64,000 bases of DNA from Brevibacillus fluminis (GCF_003710825.1 NZ_RHHQ01000007.1:186001-250000), one strand, 5' to 3'; shown: positions 17,714 through 25,616, counted from the stretch's first letter. Numbers and translations: made by a program. Notes: generated from the letters alone by a model not told the origin.

Positions 17714-17893
17714 GCTATCGGACGGTCGTTCGGAGGGTTAACCTCCAAAATTCATGTAGTGGTGGATACTATAGGGTATCCGCTTCGCTTTGAACTTACA
17801 GCAGATCAACAGTATGACTCCGTGTCCGATTACGCACTGATCCAAAACCTTGAACTCACAGGACATACGGTCATTGCGGACAGAAGAGTGTAG
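17714..17893 (+). mobile_element. IS5-family transposase remnant
   Basis: A 59-codon open stretch encodes AIGRSFGGLTSKIHVVVD and then PLRFELTADQQYDS and HTVIADR. These match the central DDE core of IS5/IS427-type transposases (GGFTTKIHVVVD...PLRFxLTAGQ...D...ADRGYD). Both ends of the transposase are missing and no terminal inverted repeats were recognised. A dead fragment, left beside the truncated ORF at 17279. Confidence 0.75.
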
Positions 17894-17989
17894 TGGAACG
17901 GCTGTTTATTATCGTTCTCTATTTTGCCAGAGTAACACATTCGCTTCGCCTGCAATATGATGAGTTTAGAAATCAAAAGAGGTGAGCCA

Positions 17990-18433
17990 ATGGCAGTGGT
18001 AAAAGCCAGAAAGCAGGATATTGATATGTTGGCAAGGTTGCTTCGGGCTGAAGCTGAGACCGAAGGCGAAATGGGCATGCTCCTTGTTGGAAATGTTGGC
18101 ATTAACCGAGTAAGAGCGAATTGCTCCGATTTTAAAGGAATCCGGACAATTCCCCAAATGATCAACCAGCCGCATGCGTTCGAAGCGTTGCAACATGGTT
18201 TGTACTATCAAAGGTCAAGAGAGAGGGAACGCCGTCTGGCGCAACGGTCTGTGAATGGGGAGCGGAATTGGCCAGCCAAATTCTCTCTATGGTATTTCCG
18301 GCCAGGATCGTTCGAAAATCCCGGACCATGTCCGCCAACTTGGTATAATCAGCCGCTCGTAGGTCGATGGAAGAAGCACTGTTTTTATGAACCGACCGGG
18401 AAAGAATGTGAAAATGTATATAATACGTTTTAA
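17990..18433 (+). CDS. cwlJ: Spore cortex-lytic enzyme CwlJ
   Basis: The 147-residue product matches B. subtilis CwlJ along its length: ARLLRAEAETEGEMGMLLVG, NVGINRVRANCSDFKG, RTIPQMI, NQPHAFEAL, NGERNWPAKFSLWYFRP and the CENVYNTF terminus. CwlJ degrades cortex peptidoglycan during Ca-dipicolinate-triggered germination and is placed in the coat by the mother cell. The start at 17990 follows AGAGGTGAGCCA; the longer reading from 17957 lacks a site. GerQ, its usual partner, is not in this window. It lies inside a degenerate accessory stretch but is intact. Confidence 0.93.
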   Translation: MAVVKARKQDIDMLARLLRAEAETEGEMGMLLVGNVGINRVRANCSDFKGIRTIPQMINQPHAFEALQHGLYYQRSRERERRLAQRSVNGERNWPAKFSLWYFRPGSFENPGPCPPTWYNQPLVGRWKKHCFYEPTGKECENVYNTF

Positions 18434-18448
18434 CGAAAAGAGCTGAGG

Positions 18449-18505
18449 ATCTCTAAACCTGACTGTCACAGCAATGTGTCAGTAAGTTGTTGTCGGGTTA
18501 GAGAT
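18449..18505 (+). repeat. Imperfect inverted repeat after cwlJ
   Basis: ATCTCTAAACCTGAC (18449-18463) pairs with GTCGGGTTAGAGAT (18492-18505) with one mismatch and one bulge. Between them CTGAC and GTCAG can form an inner stem. No T tract follows, so it is not a plain terminator; a clear one follows at 18533. Confidence 0.5.
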
Positions 18506-18532
18506 TGAACTACGGGAACGATAGTGAAAGAA

Positions 18533-18559
18533 AACGGATGCTTTTGCATCCGTTTTTTC
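18533..18559 (+). terminator. Rho-independent terminator
   Basis: AACGGATGC-TTTT-GCATCCGTT is a perfect nine-base stem followed by TTTT. Confidence 0.8.
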
Positions 18560-18660
18560 TGTTTAGATAACGGTGAGGATAGATGAAGAAATGAACGAAT
18601 TTAACACAATCTCAATTTTGATAAATGAACGGCTCATTATGTTAAATGGGGAGGCAAGAA

Positions 18661-19221
18661 ATGAGCAAAAAACCTAAATTACTGGACCTTTTTTGCAAGA
18701 CAGGCGGTTGCTCTGCGGGTTACGCAAAGGCTGGTTTTGAAGTGGTCGGCGTGGACATTAACCCGCAGCCAAACTATCCATACCAATTTATCCAGGCTGA
18801 TGCGATGAAAGTGGAGTCGATCGCTCCGGCAAACGGCAAAGAGCGGCAGCGGGTTACGTTCGACATGATGAAGGTTGTGCCAGAGAAATTACGAATGCTC
18901 GAGGAGTACGGGATCAGGAAACGGAAGCTGACTTTCTACATGCTGATTGGGTATGACACAACGATGGAAGATGACCTGGAGCGTTTCGCGCTGCTGCAGA
19001 AATATGACAGCAACGTGTATGCAATGATGTTTCGGGACCTTACCGGAAAGATCGGTGTGGACGGCCGAGGGCGGCAACAAGCTTCACACGTAAAGCCATT
19101 CCGTGACTGGGTTAATGGCAAAGCATTCCGGAACGTTCCTTTCGAGGAGTTTGACCGGTACGACAAAGCAAAACAGGCTGCCGATCAGATGAACATCTTT
19201 GAAATCGAACAGGCCATTTAA
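18661..19221 (+). pseudogene. Chimeric ORF: DNA methyltransferase N-terminus joined to radical-SAM-like C-terminus
   Basis: Residues 1 to about 50 (LLDLFCKTGGCSAGYAKAGF, VVGVDINPQPNYPY) match phage-type DNA (cytosine-5) methyltransferases, including SAM motif I, but stop before the catalytic PC motif. From about residue 65 the sequence (KRKLTFYMLIGYDTTMEDDL, ERFALLQKYDSNVYAMMF) looks like the C-terminal part of phage-encoded radical SAM proteins, without the CxxxCxxC cluster. The two parts are joined in frame by a short low-complexity linker near 18835. The ATG follows GGGGAGGCAAGAA. Most likely a deletion fused two prophage genes; neither activity should remain. Confidence 0.6.
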
Positions 19222-19244
19222 CATTTTGTGTAATAAAAAAAGAC

Positions 19245-19502
19245 TTAATAAAAGTCTCTTGGATTTGAATCACATTTGATTTTTAAAGGCTTAAACCAAC
19301 TTTTCAGGAATGTACGTGTATCTAAGATTGTCTTAGCAATATCGCCTTTTTGGATATCCATGTATAGGCTATAGCCACGATCAGATTCAGACACGATTGG
19401 AATCAATTCAATGAATTCATTAAAATCTTTTACTACTTCGATGACTCGATCCATTTGTGGTTTTGTTATGTCACTTATAATCATCAAAAACTGTCTCTTC
19501 AA
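19245..19502 (-). CDS. Hypothetical protein, 85 aa
   Basis: A small soluble alpha/beta protein (KRQFLMIISDITKPQMDRVI ... RTFLKSWFKPLKIKC). The TTG start is seven bases after GGGGTG. AT-rich compared with neighbours. No family recognised; it lies among phage-like remnants. Confidence 0.5.
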   Translation of the reverse strand: MKRQFLMIISDITKPQMDRVIEVVKDFNEFIELIPIVSESDRGYSLYMDIQKGDIAKTILDTRTFLKSWFKPLKIKCDSNPRDFY

Positions 19503-19642
19503 TAATACACCCCATTAAATTTATATTTATTATCATTATATCACAGAAAGAAGAAACGGGTGGGAAAAGGAAGGGAGGCAACTTATCGATCTTAGCTGAG
19601 ATGAAAGAGATTGCGTCGATGGGTTAACAAAATAGTTAGTCA

Positions 19643-19770
19643 GAACAGCCGAACGGATCGGCATGGCTCACTGGCTGTTCAATGTGGTAAAGGGTGGTAC
19701 CGCTAACAAACTGTGTTTATCTTAGCCCCAATGTGACCATCACTGTTAAATCAATGGTCACATTGTTTAC
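19643..19770 (+). promoter_or_regulatory. Orphan T-box leader remnant
   Basis: AGGGTGGTACCGC (19691-19703) matches the conserved T-box that pairs with the uncharged tRNA acceptor end. Upstream, GAACAGCC (19643-19650) and GGCTGTTC (19673-19680) form a stem like T-box stem III. Downstream, CAATGTGACCAT (19729-19740) and ATGGTCACATTG (19754-19765) form a terminator-like hairpin. A clear stem I with specifier loop was not found, and the next gene is on the opposite strand, so the regulated synthetase or amino acid gene is missing. Confidence 0.55.
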
Positions 19771-19808
19771 TTGAAGTGATTTTTAATTTGTTTCATTAAC
19801 TCGACGTA

Positions 19809-20258
19809 TTAGAATCCTTTATTTTTGATCAATTGAGTATTTCCCACAACTTCAAACCCTAATCTTGTGTAATAGTCTAACACCCTTTTATTGGAAGTAT
19901 TTGCTTCTAGTTGAAGGGCTACGATATTATCCATTTTCTCTATACAATTAAGAAAATAAGCACCTATCCCTCTACTTCTAGAATCTTCTTTAACGTATAA
20001 CTCATCTATAAATAGAATGTTTCCACCATACTCGTTACTCCAAAAGTAAACCAGTATTGAATATCCGATAATTTCATTGTTGTTTATTAAAATAACAATC
20101 CGAACCTTTTGTGGATTTTTTTTACACTCGTTAATAGTAGAGGTTACTTTCGTACTGTTCATTGGTTGACCTTCAAGATCTTCGCTGTAGAGAGAACTTA
20201 CCATTTCAAGAAATTCATGATAGTCAGCATCCATATAATCCCTTAGCTTTATATCCAT
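19809..20258 (-). CDS. GNAT-family N-acetyltransferase
   Basis: The 149-residue protein has the GNAT fold motifs: LFIDELYVKEDSRSRGIGAYFLN contains motif A with the acetyl-CoA loop SRGIGA, followed by LQLEANTSNKRVLDYYTRLGF (motif B). The ATG at 20258 follows AGGAGGTAGAGTG. Substrate unknown. Its base composition is markedly AT-rich compared with core genes here, suggesting horizontal acquisition. Confidence 0.85.
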   Translation of the reverse strand: MDIKLRDYMDADYHEFLEMVSSLYSEDLEGQPMNSTKVTSTINECKKNPQKVRIVILINNNEIIGYSILVYFWSNEYGGNILFIDELYVKEDSRSRGIGAYFLNCIEKMDNIVALQLEANTSNKRVLDYYTRLGFEVVGNTQLIKNKGF

Positions 20259-20451
20259 CACTCTACCTCCTGTCTAATTTTTGAAAATTATACCATATGA
20301 GAAAGAGAGTAGGTTGAAGATATTGTTTGCATCATATATGAATTCCTTGGTTGGTCAAGAAGTGACAAACAAAACATGTTTTTCCAGGGGAGGAATTTAA
20401 CAAAACGGTAATTATGTTAAATCTGGACGATCAGACATGTAATGACTGCAT

Positions 20452-20474
20452 AAAAAAACGCGCTGTAGGCGCGT
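20452..20474 (-). terminator. Terminator after the small membrane protein gene
   Basis: On the minus strand ACGCGC-CTACA-GCGCGT is followed by TTTTTTT. Confidence 0.75.
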
Positions 20475-20480
20475 CGGAAT

Positions 20481-20657
20481 TTAAAAATGGTGATGGTGGT
20501 TGTCATGCAATTGGTTAAGGGTTTGTTGTGCATAGGCATCATCGTGGTAATGCTTTATTGCATGCTCATCTCTTTTTCTTAAACTAATGGAACCACTGAG
20601 GAAAAAGGCTGCGCCAAATAGAGCGATTATCGCGGTCACAATGAAGATATAGGTCAT
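20481..20657 (-). CDS. Small single-pass membrane protein with His-rich tail, 58 aa
   Basis: An N-terminal membrane helix (about residues 3-25) is followed by a polar tail ending HDNHHHHF. The ATG at 20657 follows GAAAGGGGGAATCCCA; longer in-frame readings lack a ribosome binding site. Directly followed by a terminator. The His-rich end could bind metal; function unknown. Confidence 0.65.
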   Translation of the reverse strand: MTYIFIVTAIIALFGAAFFLSGSISLRKRDEHAIKHYHDDAYAQQTLNQLHDNHHHHF

Positions 20658-20856
20658 TGGGATTCCCCCTTTCAAGTAGTTCATGTTAAGAATAACATTT
20701 TTTACCTGATAAATCATGAATCGGCCTTATTTTGTACGGTGGTCAAAGAGATGAATCCTTTTGCTCAGGTAGCTTATACCAAACAACAATGATTAACGTT
20801 GCAACGGGACCGAAAAAAAGGAAAGAAAAAACCGGTTTTTACCCTGAGCTCCTTCC

Positions 20857-21969
20857 TTATCTTATACGCGATTGCCGCTCGTCAAAACGGCTTATGTGCA
20901 CCGATTCCAAATCGCCAACAAAAAATGACTTGCCATCGGCCGCCCACCCCAAAAATTGGATATTATCGATATCTTTTAGATAGAAATTTCCATCGAATGG
21001 GTAGACAAACGATTTGTTCGTCGTTTTAATCACAAGCTGTTCATATGCATCTTGGGCATTTGAGTTGAATAGGAATTTTTCTGCAACATAATTATGGCCG
21101 GTCGGAGACCAGAAGACTTTAGTCAAGTCGTGCTCCCCATACCATGTTGGCACGCTGTTTCCTGTTTGCAGATCAGTCATATAACCGTGCCATTGCTTGA
21201 AATCAAACAGTAGCTTCATATCACTGGAATACGAGGGAAACTGTTTGAACGGATGCGTATATTTCAGCCCTGTCGGCAAGTCGAGTTCCTTGATGGTTCC
21301 GTTTGCACGGTACAATACCTTTTTGGATGTCGGTACCCAGCGAAGCAACTCAATCGACTGGGTTAGGCTAATCTGGGCATCATCGAGAGAAAATTGGTCA
21401 TTCACTTTCATCTTCAATGTGCTCATGTCCTGCAAATAGAGCTTGTTGCGTTTTTGGTCATTCAGATCTTTTGTGTCGGACTGGATAAATACGAGATAAT
21501 GACCGTCCGGTGCAATCGCATAATCGAGAATCGGTGTGTCAGTGGTCCCTTTCACAAGCAATGCCTTTTGCTTGGTGATTGGGTTGTATCGGTACAAGCT
21601 GGTTTGATCCATCATTAATAATTCTTCCTTGCCCGAGACCCATTTGGCGAAACCACTTAACTGGCTGAGTTGCTTGGTTCTGATGTCATACAAATATGGA
21701 ATTGTAGGTTCATCTTTTTTGAACCCCTGCTTTTCCGCATATACAAACCGTCCACTTGGCGACATACTCACACGGTGCACGGCAGGCAACTGAGCGACGA
21801 GCGTTTGCTTTTTTCCATCAAGACCTATCTGGTATATTTTGCTTGGTGGAGCCGTTGTAGCAGCGGGAATTGTAGCTGACGCTGCGCTTGCTGACATTCG
21901 CCCGAATGAAGAGGACACCAATATTGTGATGAGCGCGGTGGCCAAGATTACAAAACTAGTTATTTTCAT
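20857..21969 (-). CDS. Secreted beta-propeller (TolB/WD40-like) protein
   Basis: A 370-residue protein with an N-terminal signal peptide (about residues 1-30, ending in a SASAASA cleavage region) and repeated beta-propeller-like blades (SPSGRFVYAEKQG, APDGHYLVFIQSD, SPTGHNYVAEKF, AADGKSFFVGD). Such domains mediate protein or ligand binding. ATG at 21969 follows AGAAAGGATGGTATCA. No enzymatic motif was seen. It appears monocistronic. Confidence 0.72.
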   Translation of the reverse strand: MKITSFVILATALITILVSSSFGRMSASAASATIPAATTAPPSKIYQIGLDGKKQTLVAQLPAVHRVSMSPSGRFVYAEKQGFKKDEPTIPYLYDIRTKQLSQLSGFAKWVSGKEELLMMDQTSLYRYNPITKQKALLVKGTTDTPILDYAIAPDGHYLVFIQSDTKDLNDQKRNKLYLQDMSTLKMKVNDQFSLDDAQISLTQSIELLRWVPTSKKVLYRANGTIKELDLPTGLKYTHPFKQFPSYSSDMKLLFDFKQWHGYMTDLQTGNSVPTWYGEHDLTKVFWSPTGHNYVAEKFLFNSNAQDAYEQLVIKTTNKSFVYPFDGNFYLKDIDNIQFLGWAADGKSFFVGDLESVHISRFDERQSRIR

Positions 21970-22187
21970 TGATACCATCCTTTCTGAGATTATTAGACGT
22001 TCGAAAATCCCTAAAATTACAAACAATGTTAAAAAGTGGCATAACAGGAAGTGGGTAACTCATTGTATGATATTAAACTTGGGGTCAATTGTAATTGTGG
22101 ACAGAAAAAGAGAACCTAATGTTTAAAGCCGAAAGCGAGATGATTTTCCTGCTTAACATAAGAGAAATTGTGATGAGGTGAAATAAT

Positions 22188-22340
22188 GTGGCGAAGATAA
22201 CCATCACACTTTCCCAAAAGCCACTTAACCAGAACGATTCGCAGAGCATGAGGGAACTGGCAAAAAAGATTGTTGAACGTGCTAAGTATAAGCCTGAAAA
22301 TGCCCCGTCATTAAAACGTCTGAGCGATAAATTGGGATGA
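22188..22340 (+). CDS. Small hypothetical protein, 50 aa (phage-like)
   Basis: A GTG start six bases after GATGAGGTGA opens a 50-codon frame encoding a basic peptide (MAKITITLSQKPLNQNDSQS ... LKRLSDKLG). Its stop lies 12 bases before the next small gene's ATG. Short, tightly packed genes of this kind are typical of phage early regions. No family recognised. Confidence 0.55.
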   Translation: MAKITITLSQKPLNQNDSQSMRELAKKIVERAKYKPENAPSLKRLSDKLG

Positions 22341-22352
22341 GGAGTGATCGAT

Positions 22353-22526
22353 ATGGAACTTTCTGAACTGTTCAAGCGTGTGGGCGAGCTAACCGGTAAG
22401 TACCCGACGCTCACGAAAGAAGAAGTGGCAGAACTGATAAGACTGAGCAGGACGCTCAGCGCAGAGTGCAGCGACGTGCTCTATGACATGCAAATGGAAG
22501 AGAAGTACGCCAGAGAAGAGATTTAA
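22353..22526 (+). CDS. Small hypothetical protein, 57 aa (phage-like)
   Basis: A charged, helical peptide (MELSELFKRVGELTGKYPTL ... MQMEEKYAREEI). The ATG at 22353 follows GGATGAGGAGTGATCGAT. Probably co-transcribed with the 50-residue gene before it; together they look like leftovers of a prophage early operon. Confidence 0.55.
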   Translation: MELSELFKRVGELTGKYPTLTKEEVAELIRLSRTLSAECSDVLYDMQMEEKYAREEI

Positions 22527-22660
22527 CATAATATTTCATGTGTTAAGCTGTGGGTGCTTCATAAAATTTATTGAACTAAAACCAGCTAATATCTTGTCAA
22601 TAATTATCTCTAAATTTCTTAAAAACTCGATGATATACTAAAGATGCGCATGCCAAATAT

Positions 22661-22692
22661 CCTTCCAGAAACATAGTGGAAGGCTTTTCTTT
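22661..22692 (+). terminator. Terminator-like hairpin before IS110 element
   Basis: CCTTCC and GGAAGG arms flank AGAAACATAGT and are followed by CTTTTCTTTT. Confidence 0.55.
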
Positions 22693-22711
22693 TATTGATC
22701 TTTTTTGAGAT

Positions 22712-23917
22712 TTAAGCTAAATCAAGGAAAGATTGTTTACTTCTTAAAATGGCATAGATCCAATGAAGGAGCTTGTTTACACATGCTATTACTGCCACTC
22801 TGTACGGCTTTCCTTCTTCACGCTTCTTGTCGTAGAATTCCTTTAATTTTTTATTGCAGGAGCGTCTTATCCCACATAGAACCGCAAGGTACAAGGCGTG
22901 TCTAAGTCGCTTGGACCCTCGTTTGGTAATGAGATTGGCTGTTGCTGTGAATTTCCCAGAAGAGTATACACTTGGATCTACTCCTGCATACGCTACTAAT
23001 TTCTTAGCGTGAGTAAATCGATCGATTTCTCCGATTTCAGATAGAATCGTTGCCGCGATTTTTTTGCCGATACCGGGAATCGATTGGATAATCTCATATT
23101 CTTCAACTTTTTCAGCAAGAGCATCAATCTGGTCCTGTAAGCTGGAAAGATGCTCTTGATACTGAAGAAGAAGGCGTATATAAAGTTCAAGGCTGATTAA
23201 ATGACTTTGATAGGCTGTCTTCTGAAAAGGATTACGCGTTGCTGCAGCCATGATAAGCTCGGCTTTCTCCTTGGCCCAACGCTCTGATCGGCTTGTACAA
23301 ATACAAGCTGCTCTCTCCAAGATTGTGTTTTCTCCTGCAGCCAGGATCGACTCAGCTGTAGGGAATTCCCGTAATAAGAGTAAGGAGATTCTCGAAAATA
23401 GGTCACCAAAAATTCCATTGTATTCAGGGAAAACCTGATCGAGCACCGCATGAAATTGCAACTTTGCTTGAACATACATATCTGTCAGAGATTCAAACTG
23501 CCTCGTGAGGTGGCGAAGATTCAAGAAGTGTACGCATCTCTGCTTATAAGCTTCAAACTCCTCCTTGTAATACAGCTCGCAGAGCTGATAGGCATCTACC
23601 GCATCAGTCTTAACCTTACGTAGAGAAGAAGCCTTTTTCGCTTGGTTTGAGATTAGCGGATTCACCACAATGAAGATAATAGAGTGTTCCTCCAGAAATT
23701 GAACAATAGCAGCCTGGTAATGCCCAGTAGACTCTAAGATGATAGTGGGTGAATGGCCTGCTAGTTTAGTGACATCGTTGATCAAGTTCAAAAGGTAATG
23801 AAGTCCTTCTTGGGTATGAAGGAATGAGAAACTCTTACCGTAAGGTTGACCTTTATCTAAAAACACTTGCCCTTGACTTTGCCCTTTTGAAACATCCAGA
23901 CCAATGACTGGATTCAT
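22712..23917 (-). CDS. IS110-family DEDD transposase
   Basis: A 401-residue transposase with the RuvC-like N-terminal domain (GLDVSK, ILESTGHYQ, RKVKTDAVDAYQL supplying the D-E-D-D residues) and the C-terminal Tnp domain (SIPGIGKKIAATILSEIG, AGVDPSVYSSG, and GSKRLRHALY with the presumed catalytic Ser). The ATG at 23917 follows GGAGAGATAT. The reading frame is intact, so the element may still be active. This recombinase class is guided by an RNA transcribed from the element's non-coding end. Confidence 0.92.
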   Translation of the reverse strand: MNPVIGLDVSKGQSQGQVFLDKGQPYGKSFSFLHTQEGLHYLLNLINDVTKLAGHSPTIILESTGHYQAAIVQFLEEHSIIFIVVNPLISNQAKKASSLRKVKTDAVDAYQLCELYYKEEFEAYKQRCVHFLNLRHLTRQFESLTDMYVQAKLQFHAVLDQVFPEYNGIFGDLFSRISLLLLREFPTAESILAAGENTILERAACICTSRSERWAKEKAELIMAAATRNPFQKTAYQSHLISLELYIRLLLQYQEHLSSLQDQIDALAEKVEEYEIIQSIPGIGKKIAATILSEIGEIDRFTHAKKLVAYAGVDPSVYSSGKFTATANLITKRGSKRLRHALYLAVLCGIRRSCNKKLKEFYDKKREEGKPYRVAVIACVNKLLHWIYAILRSKQSFLDLA

Positions 23918-24115
23918 ATATCTCTCCCTCTCCAAAGATTTATTGCCGGCAACCCCTAATGACTGCTTGCAGTTCCACAGCATCGCTAGTGATGCGAGAT
24001 CTTCTGTCTCAACCAGCCTAAACATGGTTTCTACAAGTAGGGGGTGAACAGTTTTAGCGACGGGATGAGGACTCCCACGGGTACGACCGTTCTACCCCGG
24101 CTACCGTAATGGTAC
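23918..24115 (-). ncRNA. Candidate bridge-RNA region of the IS110 element
   Basis: About 200 bp of non-coding DNA precedes the transposase ATG. In IS621-type elements this position encodes a structured bridge RNA with two programmable loops that pair with target and donor DNA. Read on the minus strand it includes a short hairpin (GCATC-acta-GCGATGC). Loops were not folded, so the exact RNA is unknown; the call rests on position and family knowledge. Confidence 0.45.
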
Positions 24116-24131
24116 GACTTCTTAAATGAAA

Positions 24132-24161
24132 GAGGTCAACCAGTAAAAACTGGCTGACCTC
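24132..24161 (+). terminator. Hairpin beyond the IS110 left side
   Basis: GAGGTCAACCAG and CTGGCTGACCTC form a nearly perfect stem, followed by ATAAT rather than a T tract. It may be a terminator remnant outside the element. Confidence 0.4.
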
Positions 24162-24193
24162 ATAATACGACGGGTACGATAGTTCAATGAGGC

Positions 24194-24269
24194 AGTTTAA
24201 AACTTTATTATTCAGTTTAGATCCATGGATTGCTTCATTCTGACGTATAGTCTAAAATTAATTTTCAAA
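24194..24269 (+). repeat. ~75-bp degenerate repeat, copy 1
   Basis: Begins AGTTTAAAACTTTATTATTC and ends AGTCTAAAATTAATTTT. A second copy of the same length and ends lies at 25473-25549. Confidence 0.4.
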
Positions 24270-24285
24270 TACCTTGTGATTTAGA

Positions 24286-24322
24286 AGACCTGGACTCCTT
24301 GTATCTTAAGGGGTCCAGGTCT
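24286..24322 (+). terminator. Strong hairpin, possible terminator
   Basis: AGACCTGGACTCC (24286-24298) pairs with GGGGTCCAGGTCT (24310-24322); the following sequence is TAAAACTTTATT, not a T run. Confidence 0.4.
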
Positions 24323-24386
24323 AAAACTTTATTATCACTGAACACTAAACTTGCAAGTGAAGTCATGACAGGAAAGAGTGAACAGA

Positions 24387-25020
24387 ATGCTTGAATGGAC
24401 GGGTGGGTGAACGAATCATACCAAAGCAGTTGAAAGCCACAAACGGAATGCTGCTTGAGCATCTCGCCCGCTATTATTTCGCGACACCCTACGTAAAGGG
24501 GAGAGTGCTCGATATTGCCTGCGGCACCGGTTACGGTAGCCATATGACGGTGAAGTAGCGGAAGCGGGAAGTGACGCAGATCGTGGCCGTAGACTTGGAT
24601 CAGGAAACCTTAGATTATGCCAATGTGGAATACAACCATCAAAAAATCGAGTATGTGCAAGGGGATGTGACGGACTGCACGCTGCCTGATCGGTTGGGGG
24701 AGTTCGATACGATTCTCTGCTTTGAAATGATAGAGCACGTGGAAGATGACCGCGCCGTAATGGAAAATCTTTACCGGATGCTGAGGCCGGGCGGCATTCT
24801 CGTCTTATCCAGCCCCTTTGGACGCGGGCGGGGGATGCTGACCAGCGAGCCGTTTCATGTGCACCAGCTGACGCCAGAGGAATTCGAGGAGCTGTTCGTC
24901 GATTTTGCCGAGACAGAGATTTATTATCAGAGAGGCGTCACTTTTGAAAAGCCGCGAGATGGCTTCCGGTATTTCATCGGAATCGCAGTGTGCGTGAAAG
25001 AGGGAGGAAGCGAGCAGTAA
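24387..25020 (+). pseudogene. Class I SAM-dependent methyltransferase, disrupted twice
   Basis: ATG at 24387 opens MLEWTG, but the tandem GGGTGGGTG that follows looks like a 4-bp duplication and shifts the frame. The shifted frame continues as GERIIPKQLKATNGMLLEH and VLDIACGTGYGSH (SAM motif I), then meets an in-frame TAG at 24556. After it the same frame carries on with VAVDLDQETLDYANVEY, FDTILCFEMIEHVEDD and RPGGILVLSSPF, normal methyltransferase motifs. A roughly 210-residue UbiE/Coq-like methyltransferase is therefore broken at two points; the last 149 codons alone lack motif I. Confidence 0.8.
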
Positions 25021-25119
25021 TCGCTCCCTTTTGCTATCGTATCTGAATTGCAGTCGCAAGAGGTTTTCTTATTCGTGCTGGGCAAACAGCTTAAAAGTAG
25101 AGTCGATTTGGAGGTTACC

Positions 25120-25419
25120 ATGCAAAAGTTAAGCAATTCCTTCAGTGGGGCTCTTAGAACTTTTTCCTTCTGGATAGCAAATGGTACTGTGGGATTGCCA
25201 TTACTTGAAGGTATTGATTATTCTTGTATATTTAATGAACCGAGTGCATTAGAACAAGCTTATGCTATCTTTGCAAATGTGATCGAGATGGATGATCAAG
25301 GAATAGTTTGTAATGCCAAATATGCAGAAATGAGAGCGGCACAGTTCATTCGAAGTTATGTTGATAATAGTTATAAGGTAGAGCCAGCTTTTGAAGGTTG
25401 GGAAGTTGCACTTTATTAG
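25120..25419 (+). CDS. Hypothetical protein, 99 aa
   Basis: A small soluble protein (MQKLSNSFSGALRTFSFWIA ... SYKVEPAFEGWEVALY). The ATG at 25120 follows TTGGAGGTTACC; an upstream in-frame start lacks such a site. It resembles a DUF family of about 100 residues found near polymorphic-toxin immunity genes (possibly DUF7677), but I am not certain. AT-rich, inside the accessory region. Confidence 0.55.
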   Translation: MQKLSNSFSGALRTFSFWIANGTVGLPLLEGIDYSCIFNEPSALEQAYAIFANVIEMDDQGIVCNAKYAEMRAAQFIRSYVDNSYKVEPAFEGWEVALY

Positions 25420-25464
25420 AGAGCAGAAAGTATTAATCTATCGGGAAACGTTAGCGTAATAAAA

Positions 25465-25510
25465 CAGCGGCGAGTTTAGGACTTTATTTTCAGGTCTTAG
25501 GTCGCCGCTG
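25465..25510 (+). terminator. Hairpin after the 99-aa gene
   Basis: CAGCGGCGA and TCGCCGCTG are perfect arms around a 28-base loop, followed by TTTC. It overlaps repeat copy 2. Confidence 0.5.
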
Positions 25511-25549
25511 TTTCAATTATTCGGTTTCAGTCTAAAACTAATTTTAAAA
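25473..25549 (+). repeat. ~75-bp degenerate repeat, copy 2
   Basis: Begins AGTTTAGGACTTTATTTTC and ends AGTCTAAAACTAATTTT, matching copy 1 at 24194-24269 in length and at both ends. Confidence 0.4.
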
Positions 25550-25616
25550 CAGTTGGAGCAGAAATGAAGTGACCAACGATTGGGAAAATGGCAATATATA
25601 ACCTTTAAAATTATTG

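Larger units (their letters stand above)
22700..24115 (-). mobile_element. IS110-family insertion sequence (ends uncertain)
   Basis: The element consists of the DEDD transposase gene plus a long non-coding stretch upstream of it. IS110 elements lack terminal inverted repeats, so the borders cannot be read from one copy; the limits given are estimates. The longer non-coding side lies 5' of the transposase gene, the arrangement of the IS110 group (IS621-like) rather than the IS1111 group. Confidence 0.6.
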
